From Duganella sp. sic0402 (GTDB lineage Bacteria > Pseudomonadota > Gammaproteobacteria > Burkholderiales > Burkholderiaceae_D): a stretch of DNA of 64,000 nucleotides. Positions 43,897 through 52,264 of this stretch are shown here, piece by piece. Numbering within the stretch: position 1 is the first letter of the stretch; every line of letters begins with the position of its first letter. The notes beneath the pieces are model-generated. The model saw only the letters and a program-made list of their open reading frames with translations. It ran no database searches and had not been told where the DNA came from. The stretch is from assembly GCF_019219065.1 (NCBI RefSeq), contig NZ_JAHUWK010000016.1, positions 25,828 through 89,827 of the forward strand, written 5' to 3'. Both the position numbers and the translations under genes were made by a program.

Positions 43897-46290
43897 TTAA
43901 TCCTTCAAGGCGAGTACGGGCGGCATGCGCATGGCGGTCAGCGTGTGGCGCGTGGTGGCCAGTAGCGCGACCAGAGTCGCCAGCGCCAGCGCCGCCACCA
44001 GCGTCCAGACGCCGACCGGGGCATGCTCGGTGTAGCTGGCCAGGTAGCGTTGTGTCGCCACGGCGGCCAGCGGCAGCCCGATCAGCGCGCCGGCGCCGAC
44101 CAGCAGCGAGAATTCACGTCCCAGCATCAGCGCGATATCTCTGCGGCCGGCGCCATGCAGCTTGCGCAGCACGATCTCGCGGCGGCTGCGCTGCACGCTG
44201 TAGGCCGACAGCACATAGATGCCGAACGCCGCCAGCGCAATCGCAGTCGCGCTGGTGATGGCGAGAATACGCATCAGCCGCGTATCGGCCGCATAGCGCT
44301 CCGCCAGTATCTTTTGCTGGCTGCTGATCTCCAGGATATCGTTGGGGAAGCTGCGGCGCCACAGCGGCTCGATCATGCCGTAGGCGGTTTCCGCGCTGGC
44401 GGCGGTGCGCAGCATCACCACGCTACTTGGCCTCACGCGGTAAATCAGCGCCTTCGGTGCAGCGTGCAGCCCCTGGAAACGCAGCTCCGGCGCGATGCCG
44501 ATGATTTGCGAACCGCCTGGCGGCAACGCTTGTCCGACGGCCTCCTGCGGCGTGGCATAACCCAGCGCCATTGCCGCCTCCGCGTTCAGCATCACGCCAC
44601 CAGTGTCCTTATCGTCCTGCGGATTCAGGCGCGGGTTGAAGGTCTGGCCGTGGAGCGCGCGCAGGCCGTTGGCCTCGAACCAGTTGGGGCTGACGAATTT
44701 GGCCTCCATCGGCAGCTCGCCGCCATCCTTGCCGGCAGTGATGTTGGTCAGCTTGTAGCCGTCGCGGCCCACCGCCTCTGAAATGGTGGAGACGCTGTCG
44801 ATGCCGGGTAGTCGGCGCAACTGTTCGACAAACGCTTCGGCCTTGGGTTTGCCGGTGGCGTCGAATGGCATATTCAGTACCAGCAGGCGATTGACATCGA
44901 TGCCCGGCGACGCGTGGCTGGCGTACCAGGTCTGCCAGCCCACCGCCAGCGTGCCGGCGCTGAGTGCCATGGCGCTGCCGAATTGCAGCACCGTCAGCAC
45001 GCGGCGCAGCCACAGGCCGCTCATGGTTTCGCTGTTGCCGCGTCCCGCCAGCGCGCTGGCGGGACGCGCGTGCCGCGCCAGCCATGCCGGATAGGCGCCG
45101 GCGCACACGCCGATCAGCATGCTGAAGCCCAGCACCGCCAGGCAGTGCACTGGCGTGAACATGCCGTTCAGGCGGCGGTTCACCAGATCGGAGAAGGTTG
45201 GCAGCAGCAGCCACGCCAGCATCAGGCCTAGCACGGCGGCCAGCATCGCCGTCAGCACCGCTTCGCAGAGAAACTGGCGTATCAGCTGGCCGGCGCTTGC
45301 GCCGAGCAGCTTGCGCAAGCCGATCTCGCGCTGGCGGCGTAGCGTGCGCACAGTCGCCAGGTTGACGTAGTTGATGGACGCCAGCAGCAAAATCAACAAT
45401 CCGCCGGCCGCGAGTCCCAGTACGCTGCTGCGCTTGCCGTAGCTTTCGCCGGACCGGCCAGCGGCCAGGTCTTCATCGAAGTAGGCATCACGCAGCGGCA
45501 GCAGGCGGATGTCTGCGACATTGCGGCCGTTGAGGCGCCTGCCCAGCGAACCGCTCTTCATGCGCTGGTTGAAGGGATCGCGCTCGCCGGCCTCCTGTAG
45601 CAGCGTGGTCAGCGTGTCGATCGATACGCCAGGTTTGAGTTTCATGAACAGCGTGGCGCGGCCTGGCTTGGTGAACGCCGTTTCGCGCTCCGGCCATGCG
45701 CTGCTGGAGGTGCCGATCAGCGCCTCGTATTGGACGCTGCTGTTGGCGGGAGGGTCCGGCAGCACGGCGCGTACTTGCAGCGTCACGTCGCCGACGCGCA
45801 CGCTGCTGCCCAGCGCCGCTTGGGTGCCAAACAGTTTGGCGGCGCCGCTGTGCGTCAGCGCCAGGCTGTCCGGCTGCGTTAGCGCCAATTGCAGGTCGCC
45901 TTGCGCAGCGCTTACGTTGAACAGCTTGATGAAGCCCGGATCGGTGATCCGCAAGTCCAGCGCCTTCAGATCGGCGCCGACGCGCAGCGGCATTTCCAGC
46001 TCCTTGAACATGATCGATTCATCGACCATGCCACTGCCGCGCGCCACGTCGCGCAGCGACAGCAAGGCCCACAACTGAAACTCGGGCCGGGGGAATACAT
46101 TGATGCGCTGCTTGACCGCCACCACACGGTCGTTATCCGGAATGCTGCTGTTGTAGTTGAGGCAGTAAGCGACATAGCCAAACAGCAGGAAGCAGGCGGC
46201 AAAGCCCACCGCCAGTCCACCGATCACCACCAGTGAGTAAGCCGGCTGCTGCAATAGCAAGCGCCAGCCAATGCGGAAGTCGCGCAGCAT
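43897..46290 (-). CDS. ABC transporter permease (MacB/FtsX type), first of two
   Basis: The 797-residue protein matches its downstream neighbour in layout: N-terminal helix (SLVVIGGLAVGFAACFLLFGYVAY), MacB-like periplasmic domain, FtsX helices, a second MacB-like domain and three C-terminal helices. Coupling motifs REIGLRKLLGASAGQLIRQF and REIVLRKLHGAGRRDIALML are present. The two permeases are clearly paralogous, so they may form a heterodimer. Its ATG overlaps the ATPase stop by one base. Confidence 0.88.
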   Translation of the reverse strand: MLRDFRIGWRLLLQQPAYSLVVIGGLAVGFAACFLLFGYVAYCLNYNSSIPDNDRVVAVKQRINVFPRPEFQLWALLSLRDVARGSGMVDESIMFKELEMPLRVGADLKALDLRITDPGFIKLFNVSAAQGDLQLALTQPDSLALTHSGAAKLFGTQAALGSSVRVGDVTLQVRAVLPDPPANSSVQYEALIGTSSSAWPERETAFTKPGRATLFMKLKPGVSIDTLTTLLQEAGERDPFNQRMKSGSLGRRLNGRNVADIRLLPLRDAYFDEDLAAGRSGESYGKRSSVLGLAAGGLLILLLASINYVNLATVRTLRRQREIGLRKLLGASAGQLIRQFLCEAVLTAMLAAVLGLMLAWLLLPTFSDLVNRRLNGMFTPVHCLAVLGFSMLIGVCAGAYPAWLARHARPASALAGRGNSETMSGLWLRRVLTVLQFGSAMALSAGTLAVGWQTWYASHASPGIDVNRLLVLNMPFDATGKPKAEAFVEQLRRLPGIDSVSTISEAVGRDGYKLTNITAGKDGGELPMEAKFVSPNWFEANGLRALHGQTFNPRLNPQDDKDTGGVMLNAEAAMALGYATPQEAVGQALPPGGSQIIGIAPELRFQGLHAAPKALIYRVRPSSVVMLRTAASAETAYGMIEPLWRRSFPNDILEISSQQKILAERYAADTRLMRILAITSATAIALAAFGIYVLSAYSVQRSRREIVLRKLHGAGRRDIALMLGREFSLLVGAGALIGLPLAAVATQRYLASYTEHAPVGVWTLVAALALATLVALLATTRHTLTAMRMPPVLALKD

Positions 46291-46976
46291 TATGCTGCCT
46301 GCAATGCGTCGACCATGATGCGCCCATCCAGCAGGTTCAGCGTGCGGGAAGCTTGCGCGGCGTGGTCGGGCGAGTGGGTGACCATCACCACCGTTGTGCC
46401 CTCGGCGTTGATATCGCGCAGCAGGCGCATGACTTCGTCGCCGTGGGCGCTGTCCAGATTACCGGTTGGTTCGTCGGCCAGCAGGACGGCAGGGCCGGAT
46501 ACCAGCGCGCGCGCGATCGCCACGCGCTGCTGCTGACCACCGGACAGTTGTGAAGGCCGGTGGCCGGCGCGGTGGCCGACGCCCAGCTTTTCCAGCATCG
46601 CGCTCACCCGCTCGCGCCGTTCACGCGCCGGCGTGCCGTTGTATTCCAGAGCCAGTTCCACATTCTCGAACACCGTCAGTTCTTCGATCAGGTTAAAGCT
46701 CTGGAAAATGAAGCCGATGCGACCGCGTCGCAGCTTGTTCAATTGCGCCTCGCTCCAGCCGGCGATGTTCTGGCCCTCAAACCAGTACTCTCCCTTGCTC
46801 GGCACGTCCAGTAGGCCGAGGATGCCCAGCATGGTCGATTTGCCGCAGCCTGAAGGCCCGGTGATGGCGACATATTCGCCCGCCTCAATTTCCAGGTCGA
46901 TGCGATCCAGGGCCGTGGTCTGGATTTCCGCCGCTTGGTGAACTTTGCTGACGCCGACGAGTTTGAGCATGTGCAT
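46290..46976 (-). CDS. ABC transporter ATPase (LolD/MacB type)
   Basis: This 228-residue ATPase has Walker A ITGPSGCGKSTMLGILG, the signature SQLSGGQQQRVAIARALV and Walker B VLLADEPTGNLD, typical of the LolD/MacB/FtsE family. It energises the mechanotransmission of the two permeases. Its stop overlaps the first permease start, and it lies 26 bp after the adaptor gene. Confidence 0.92.
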   Translation of the reverse strand: MHMLKLVGVSKVHQAAEIQTTALDRIDLEIEAGEYVAITGPSGCGKSTMLGILGLLDVPSKGEYWFEGQNIAGWSEAQLNKLRRGRIGFIFQSFNLIEELTVFENVELALEYNGTPARERRERVSAMLEKLGVGHRAGHRPSQLSGGQQQRVAIARALVSGPAVLLADEPTGNLDSAHGDEVMRLLRDINAEGTTVVMVTHSPDHAAQASRTLNLLDGRIMVDALQAA

Positions 46977-47002
46977 GTGCCTTATGGTGAAGTGATAAGA
47001 GG

Positions 47003-48244
47003 TTACTGCGTAATGTGCAGCCGTGGTGAATTTCCGTACGCCGCGTAGCTGGACAGGATGACTTTGTCGCCCGCCTTCAGGCCGTCCAGCACTTCGATCT
47101 GGCTGTTGCTGCGGCGGCCGGCGCGCACCGCGCGGCGTTGCGCGCCGCCGCTGTCGTCAAGCACATAGACCCACGCGCCGCCGCTATCGTTGATGAAGGC
47201 GCCGTTCGGCAGCAGCAGCGCGGTGGCCGGCTCGCCCAGGGTGATGCGGGCGTCCAGGCTCTGGCCCGGATTGAGCACCGGCGGCTGGCCTTGCGTGAAC
47301 ACCATTTCGACGGTGAAGCGGCCATCCTTGATTTGTGGGTAGATGGTGCTGATGTCGGCGGCATAGCTGCGCTCATCCTGCTTGACGCTGCCGTGACGGC
47401 CGACCGCCATGCGGTTCAGGTAATACTCGTCCACGCTGGCGGTGAGCTTGAAGCGCGCCGGATCATCAATGCGGCCGATGTTTTTGCCGGTGGCGATGGA
47501 TTCGCCTACCTGCAAGCGGAAATTGGTCAGGCGGCCTTCCACCGGGGCGCGCACGGCCAGCGCGTCCACTGTGGCGGAGACCAGTTTGAGGCCGGAGTTC
47601 AGCCCTTGTATCGAGCTTTCCAGCTGCTGTTCCGCACCCTGTCGGACGCGGGTTTCTGCGGCGTTGGCCGTTTGCTCCTGCTTCAGCGCGCGTTCCTGTT
47701 GCGCCAGCCGGTCTTCCGATTCTTCCAGGGCCACGCTGGAGATGAAGCCCTGCGCCGCCAGCCGGACATTGCGGGCATGCTGCTTACGCGCCTGATCGAG
47801 CGCGAACTGTACATCGTCCAGACGGCGCTGGTGGTCGCTGCTGCTGGCCTGTTGCGATACGCGTAGATTGGAGAGGTTAAAAATGCTGACCGAATGCTCA
47901 TACTGGCGCGCCAGCAGTTCCAGATTGCGTTGCGGGTTGGAGATGCGGAACAGTAGCTGGCCTTTCTGCACCAGCGCGCCGTCGGCGGCAAACACTTCTT
48001 CCACACGGCCCGATTCCACTGCGTCGAGGATCACGGAGTTGCGTGGTTCGGCCGTCGCGCGCACCACCACTTCATCGACAAACACGCCGCGCGTGACCTG
48101 GCCGATGCGCAGGTCGGCGCCATCGATCTGCAGGCCGCGCGGCATCCACTGCCACAATGCCCAAGCGGCGGCAAGCACCGCGATCAGCACGGCGCCGGCG
48201 ATGGCCGCGCCCTTGCCACGGCGGCGCGGCACCACGCTATCCAT
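47003..48244 (-). CDS. Periplasmic adaptor (HlyD/MacA-like) of the exporter
   Basis: The protein (413 residues from ATG 48244) has a cytosolic basic N-terminus, one membrane helix (AAIAGAVLIAVLAAAWALWQWM), a biotinyl-lipoyl-like motif (VDALAVRAPVEGRLTNF), a long coiled-coil hairpin rich in Gln and Arg (about residues 140-240) and a beta-barrel C-terminus. It bridges the inner-membrane permeases to an outer-membrane channel, not seen here. In-frame starts also exist at 48304 and 48379. I chose 48244 because the sigma-54 promoter predicts transcription from about 48306. Confidence 0.82.
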   Translation of the reverse strand: MDSVVPRRRGKGAAIAGAVLIAVLAAAWALWQWMPRGLQIDGADLRIGQVTRGVFVDEVVVRATAEPRNSVILDAVESGRVEEVFAADGALVQKGQLLFRISNPQRNLELLARQYEHSVSIFNLSNLRVSQQASSSDHQRRLDDVQFALDQARKQHARNVRLAAQGFISSVALEESEDRLAQQERALKQEQTANAAETRVRQGAEQQLESSIQGLNSGLKLVSATVDALAVRAPVEGRLTNFRLQVGESIATGKNIGRIDDPARFKLTASVDEYYLNRMAVGRHGSVKQDERSYAADISTIYPQIKDGRFTVEMVFTQGQPPVLNPGQSLDARITLGEPATALLLPNGAFINDSGGAWVYVLDDSGGAQRRAVRAGRRSNSQIEVLDGLKAGDKVILSSYAAYGNSPRLHITQ

Positions 48245-48317
48245 GGCAGCGCCGCTGGCGGGAGGCGTTGCTGCGGCAGAGACGAAATTTTTTTTGATGT
48301 GCATATTGCACCGTACT

Positions 48318-48332
48318 GCAAACGCTGTGCCA
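48318..48332 (-). promoter_or_regulatory. Sigma-54 (-24/-12) promoter for the exporter operon
   Basis: On the minus strand the sequence TGGCACAGCGTTTGC is a perfect match to the RpoN consensus TGGCAC-N5-TTGC. It points toward the adaptor and permease genes, with transcription expected to begin near 48306. The neighbouring divergent gene encodes a sigma-54 response regulator, which is the expected activator. Confidence 0.75.
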
Positions 48333-48372
48333 TGCCGAAAAACCGGCTTTTGGGCAGTTTGTGGCGGGTGAG

Positions 48373-48402
48373 TGTTCATTTCCGAACAGTTGCTGCTGTT
48401 CG
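48373..48402. promoter_or_regulatory. Dyads, candidate enhancer sites of the response regulator
   Basis: TGTTC-ATTTCC-GAACA (48373-48388) and CGAACAG-TTGCTG-CTGTTCG (48383-48402) are two overlapping inverted repeats that share GAACA. They lie 40-85 bp upstream of the -24/-12 promoter, a suitable position for an enhancer-binding protein, although usual distances are about 80-150 bp. Confidence 0.5.
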
Positions 48403-48464
48403 CTAGTGGACAGCCGCCCCAATGGTGGCATTTACAGCGCCGGAGTGGCTGCTAGAATGCCTGC

Positions 48465-49889
48465 ATGTCCGCCTATATCCTGATACTCGATGATGACGCC
48501 GATGTCGCCACCGCCGCGCAATTGCTGCTGCGCCGGCGCTATGGGCAGGTTGCCAGCTTGTGCGATCCGGCCGGCTTGCCCGCGCTGCTGGCGCGCGGCG
48601 TGCCGGACGTGGTGCTGCTGGATCTGAATTTCACACCGGGCCGCATCAACGGCGCTGAAGGACTGGCGTTGCTGGATGTGCTGCGTGCGCAAGCGCGTCC
48701 ACCGGCGGTGATCGCCATGACGGCGTATGCGGATGTGCCGCTGGCAGTGGAAGCCCTGAAGCGTGGCGCCGGCGACTTCATCACCAAGCCCTGGGATAAC
48801 GCGCGCCTGATCGCGGCGGTGGACCAGGCGTTGGCCCGGCGCGAGGCCGCGCGCGGCGGTGGTGCTGGATCGCCAGAGCTGATGGGCGAGTCGCAGGCCA
48901 TGCGCGAGCTGAAGGCCTTGATCGCCAGCGTGGCGCCGACCGAGGCGAATGTGATGGTGCTGGGCGAGAACGGCGTTGGCAAGGAGCTGGTGGCGCGCGC
49001 CATTCACGCCGCATCGCGCCGCGCTACCGGCACGCTGCTGGCGGTGGACATGGGGGCGTTGCCGGAATCGACTTTTGAAAGTGAGCTGTTTGGACATCGC
49101 AAAGGCTCGTTCACCGATGCGCGGTCCGATAGGGCGGGGCGCTTCCAGGCGGCGCGCGGCGGTTCGCTGTTTCTTGACGAGATAGGCAATATGCCGCTGG
49201 CGGCGCAGGCAAAATTGTTGACCGCATTGGAGCGGCGCGAAGTCACGCCGATTGGCGCCGATAAGCCGGAAGCGATCGATGTGCGCATCATCAGTGCCAC
49301 CAATCTGGAGGAAGCCTGCCTGTTTGATCCGTCAGTGTTTCGCGCTGACTTGCTGTTCCGGTTGAATACCATTGTGCTGCGCGTACCGCCATTGCGTGAG
49401 CGGCGCGAGGATGTGCCGCTGCTGGCGCGCCATTATTTGCAGATGTATGAGGCACAGTACCAGCGGCCATCGCGTCAGGTTGCCACCAGCGCAATGGATG
49501 CGCTGCTGCGGCACGACTGGCCGGGCAATGTGCGCGCCTTGCGGCATGCGTGCGAACGTGCCGTCATCCTCGGCCAGGGCGCCGAGTATGCACTGGCCGA
49601 CTTCGGCCTGGCCGCCAACGCCAGCATCGCCGCTGCGGCAGCGGCCAATGCGGCCACGATGATGCCCACGTTGGCCATGTCGGCCAGCGCCACCACGGCG
49701 GCCTCTGCGGCCTCCACGGCCGTGATGCCAGCCACGCCATTGGGCGGCGACGCCACGCTGGACGCGATTGAACGCGCGGCCATCGCCTCGACGCTGGCGC
49801 AGTTCAACGGCAATATCAGCCACGCCGCCAAGACGCTCGGCATCAGCCGCGCGGCCTTGTACCGCAAGCTGGGCAAGCATGGCATCTGA
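48465..49889 (+). CDS. Sigma-54-dependent response regulator
   Basis: The 474-residue protein has an N-terminal receiver (ILILDDDADVATAAQLLLRR, phosphoacceptor Asp in VVLLDLNF, Lys in FITKPWDN) and an AAA+ domain with Walker A LGENGVGKELVARAI. The sigma-54 loop reads HRKGSFTDA, a variant of GAFTGA. Then come LFLDEIGNMPL, and a C-terminal Fis-type HTH (SHAAKTLGISRAALYRKLGKHG) after an Ala-rich linker. It activates RpoN promoters such as the one upstream of the exporter operon. It overlaps the kinase start by 11 bp. Confidence 0.93.
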   Translation: MSAYILILDDDADVATAAQLLLRRRYGQVASLCDPAGLPALLARGVPDVVLLDLNFTPGRINGAEGLALLDVLRAQARPPAVIAMTAYADVPLAVEALKRGAGDFITKPWDNARLIAAVDQALARREAARGGGAGSPELMGESQAMRELKALIASVAPTEANVMVLGENGVGKELVARAIHAASRRATGTLLAVDMGALPESTFESELFGHRKGSFTDARSDRAGRFQAARGGSLFLDEIGNMPLAAQAKLLTALERREVTPIGADKPEAIDVRIISATNLEEACLFDPSVFRADLLFRLNTIVLRVPPLRERREDVPLLARHYLQMYEAQYQRPSRQVATSAMDALLRHDWPGNVRALRHACERAVILGQGAEYALADFGLAANASIAAAAAANAATMMPTLAMSASATTAASAASTAVMPATPLGGDATLDAIERAAIASTLAQFNGNISHAAKTLGISRAALYRKLGKHGI

Positions 49890-51078
49890 ACGTGCGCTCA
49901 AGCTGGGTGTGGCGGCAGGCGCTGTCGGCCTGATGGCGCTTGCCGTCGCAGCAGATTTGTTATCGCCCACGCCGGAACCGCGCCGCATCGTGCTGTGTGG
50001 CTTGCTTGCAGTGGCGCCGGCCAGCCTGTTGTGGCAATGCCTTTGCCGTCTGGCGCCGCGCGCGCCGCGCATGGAAGACAGCAGCGCCGTGCGCCACAAG
50101 ACCAGCGCAGCACAAGACGCTATCCTCGTGCTGGAAGCCCGGCTGGAGCACGCGCCCATCGCGCTGTTTCGCATCGATGCCGCAGCGGTCGCGCCGTTGA
50201 ACGCCAGCGCGCGCAGACTGCTGGCGCCGGGCCGCGCCATCGCGCCGCAGGAACTGCATCAACTGCTGTCGGCGCAAGCGGTCGGCCAACGCCAGCTGGT
50301 CAGCTTCGACACCGAACGTGGCGCCGAACGCGCGCTGGTCGCCGTCTCCGCGCTGACCGTGCAAGGTTCGGCGCAGCGCCTGGCTGCATTGATGCCGGTG
50401 GAAAGTGAACTGGAAGCCGAAGCCCTCAACGCCTGGCGCGAACTGGTGCAAGTCCTCACCCACGAAATCATGAATTCGCTGACGCCGGTGGCTTCGCTGT
50501 CGCGCACCGCTTGCGGCTTGCTGGAAGAGGCGCACAACGATCTGCCAGCCGACATCCACGCCGACCTGAATACCGCGCTGGATGCGATCGCGCGCCGGGC
50601 CGCCAGCCTGGTGGAGTTTGTCGGCAGCTACCGCAGCCTGTCGACCGTGCCGCAAGCGCAGCCGCAGCGCGTGTTGCTGGAAGAACTGTTCGAGCGTCTG
50701 CAAGCCCTGCTTGAACCGCAATGGCAGGGCCGGCTGACGTGTTCAGTCGAACCAGCGTCGCTGGAAGTGATGATCGATCCCGGCCAGCTGGAACAGGCGC
50801 TAATCAATCTGTTGAAGAATGCGGCCGAAGCAGGCACGCATGCGCAAGTCAGCGCGCGCCTGAGCCGGGGCGGCCGCCTGCGCATCGAAGTATCGGACAA
50901 CGGTTCCGGCGTGCCGGAGGCGCTGGCGGCGCACATCTTCACGCCGTTTTTCTCCACCAAGAAGCAGGGGCGCGGCATCGGTCTGGCGATGGTGCGGCAT
51001 CTGGTGCACGCCAACGGCGGCACGGTGCGCTACGCGCGGCCGGTCAGCGCCGGCGCGCGTTTCATCCTGACCTTTTAA
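49879..51078 (+). CDS. Sensor histidine kinase
   Basis: This 399-residue protein starts at ATG 49879, inside the response regulator gene. It has two N-terminal membrane helices (LGVAAGAVGLMALAVAADLL and IVLCGLLAVAPASLLWQCL) with almost no periplasmic loop, a PAS-like region, the phospho-accepting HisKA helix (VLTHEIMNSLTPVASLSR) and a HATPase domain (INLLKNAAEAG, DNGSGVPEAL, FFSTKKQGRGIGLAMVRHL). It probably phosphorylates the adjacent regulator. The short loop suggests a membrane or cytosolic signal. Confidence 0.92.
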   Translation: MASERALKLGVAAGAVGLMALAVAADLLSPTPEPRRIVLCGLLAVAPASLLWQCLCRLAPRAPRMEDSSAVRHKTSAAQDAILVLEARLEHAPIALFRIDAAAVAPLNASARRLLAPGRAIAPQELHQLLSAQAVGQRQLVSFDTERGAERALVAVSALTVQGSAQRLAALMPVESELEAEALNAWRELVQVLTHEIMNSLTPVASLSRTACGLLEEAHNDLPADIHADLNTALDAIARRAASLVEFVGSYRSLSTVPQAQPQRVLLEELFERLQALLEPQWQGRLTCSVEPASLEVMIDPGQLEQALINLLKNAAEAGTHAQVSARLSRGGRLRIEVSDNGSGVPEALAAHIFTPFFSTKKQGRGIGLAMVRHLVHANGGTVRYARPVSAGARFILTF

Positions 51079-51527
51079 CGCACCATATCGACGTGCATGA
51101 TGCCGTCTTCGTCATAAGGCTCGGTCACGGTCTTGAAGCCGAAGCTGGCGTAGAATTTTTCCAGGTGCGCTTGCGCGCCGATGCGGAAGCGCTGGCCCGG
51201 ATGCAGCTTCTCCGCCAAGGGAATCGCCTTGGCCAACAGCTCGCGGCCGATACCGCCGCCACGGCCGGCTTGCGTGGTCAGCACGCGGCCCAGCGACATT
51301 TCGTCGAACTTCACACCTGGCGGCACGCAGCGCAGGTAGGCCACCAGCGTGCGCTGGCCGTCGATCTCGCGCCAGCCCATCAGGTGATGGCAGAGCGGAT
51401 CGCAGCCGTCGATGTCGGGATAGAGGCAGGTTTGTTCAAGGATGAACACAGCTTGCCGCTGGCGTAGCACTTCGTACCAGTCAGCGCGGGGAATATCGTC
51501 AAATGCCAGCCAGTGCCACTCAATCAT
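51075..51527 (-). CDS. GNAT-family N-acetyltransferase (ElaA-like)
   Basis: The 150-residue protein has LRQRQAVFILEQTCLYPDIDGCDPLCHHLMGW at the N-terminus and acetyl-CoA-binding LGRVLTTQAGRGGGIGRELLAKAIPLAEKLHPGQRFRIGAQAHLEKFYASFGFKTV; these match ElaA. The start is ATG 51527; it overlaps the kinase stop by 4 bp. The acceptor is unknown. Confidence 0.88.
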   Translation of the reverse strand: MIEWHWLAFDDIPRADWYEVLRQRQAVFILEQTCLYPDIDGCDPLCHHLMGWREIDGQRTLVAYLRCVPPGVKFDEMSLGRVLTTQAGRGGGIGRELLAKAIPLAEKLHPGQRFRIGAQAHLEKFYASFGFKTVTEPYDEDGIMHVDMVR

Positions 51528-51565
51528 TGCTTGTCTCGTTGGGGATAAAAACAATGATTGTATGT

Positions 51566-51598
51566 GAAAAAGGCCGGCGCCTCAGAGAGGTGCCGGCC
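51566..51598 (-). terminator. Rho-independent terminator of ohr
   Basis: On the minus strand GGCCGGCACCT (51598-51588) pairs with AGGCGCCGGCC (51582-51572), one mismatch, with T run 51571-51567. It lies 20 bp downstream of the ohr stop and upstream of the elaA-like gene. Confidence 0.75.
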
Positions 51599-51617
51599 CT
51601 GGACTCAGCTGACTGAA

Positions 51618-52043
51618 TTAAACGATGGTCAGGGTCACGTCGATGTTGCCACGGGTGGCGTTCGAGTATGGGCACACGATGTGTGCTGCATCGACCAGTT
51701 TCTGCGCGGTTTCGCGGTCCAGGCCTGGCAGCGAGATTTTGTGCTCAACCTGGATGCCGAAGCCGGTCGGGATAGGACCGATGCCTACCGAAGTTTCCAC
51801 CGACAGGTCGGCTGGCACGGCGATCTTGTCACGGCCGCCAACGAATTTCATCGCGCCGATGAAGCAGGCTGCGTAGCCCGATGCGAACAGTTGTTCAGGG
51901 TTGGTGCCGTCGCCGCCGGCGCCGCCGAGTTCTTTCGGGGTGCTCAGCTTGACGCTCAGTTTGCCGTCCGTCGAAGCGGATTGGCCTTCGCGGCCGCCGG
52001 TGGTTTTAGCTTGTGCGGTGTACAGTACTTTATCGAGCGACAT
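51618..52043 (-). CDS. ohr: Organic hydroperoxide resistance protein
   Basis: This 141-residue OsmC/Ohr-fold protein carries NPEQLFASGYAACFIGAMKF (peroxidatic Cys) and AHIVCPYSNATRGNIDVTL (resolving Cys), and begins MSLDKVLYTAQAKTTGG, all typical of Ohr. It reduces organic hydroperoxides with lipoyl-dependent reductant. A strong OhrR-like dyad lies upstream (52132-52158), but the regulator gene usually beside it is not present; the transposon end begins 41 bp beyond the dyad. Confidence 0.95.
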   Translation of the reverse strand: MSLDKVLYTAQAKTTGGREGQSASTDGKLSVKLSTPKELGGAGGDGTNPEQLFASGYAACFIGAMKFVGGRDKIAVPADLSVETSVGIGPIPTGFGIQVEHKISLPGLDRETAQKLVDAAHIVCPYSNATRGNIDVTLTIV

Positions 52044-52131
52044 GATGAAATCCTTTCAGTGAGTGGTGTGGACTAGCTTGTCTAATCTACTACAGTTTGC
52101 GCTGTTTGCAGCGCCCATGTACACACTATAC

Positions 52132-52158
52132 ATAGCGTGCGATTTAATAGCAAGCTAT
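52132..52158. promoter_or_regulatory. OhrR-like operator dyad of ohr
   Basis: ATAGC (52132-52136) and GCTAT (52154-52158) plus the inner GC-ATT-T-AAT-GC core form a 27-bp dyad centred on T52145 with two mismatched position pairs. An AT-rich 27-bp dyad upstream of ohr is characteristic of OhrR (MarR-family) operators. Confidence 0.6.
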
Positions 52159-52198
52159 ATTTGTAAGAAATTATTACCGTGCCCGGGATGGGGCTTAT

Positions 52199-52264
52199 TG
52201 TTCCGCGCAAATAAAGTCGAAAAAAACAAAATATAGTCGAAAATGAAAAAAAATAGTCGCAAAA
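52199..52264. repeat. Tn7-like transposon end with three TnsB-type binding sites
   Basis: The end begins TGTTCC at 52199. The core AGTCG is repeated at 52215, 52235 and 52255, exactly 20 bp apart, each preceded by A/T-rich bases and followed by (A/C)AAAA. The layout (TGT terminus, then tandem A/T-rich sites around AAAGTC/TAGTC) parallels Tn7 ends, where TnsB binds tandem sites of about 22 bp containing AATAAAGTC. The third site overlaps the start of the first TniQ gene. The exact terminus could be other TGT; the repeat spacing is observed directly. Confidence 0.75.

Noticed and set aside
48446..48460. TGGCTGCTAGAATGC as a second sigma-54 promoter, for the response regulator gene
   Set aside because: GG and GC spacing fits, but a start about 12 bp later would fall inside the coding sequence (ATG 48465).
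51600..52242. Insertion at the classical glmS attTn7 site
   Set aside because: The flanking gene is ohr and the end lies in its upstream region, not behind glmS.
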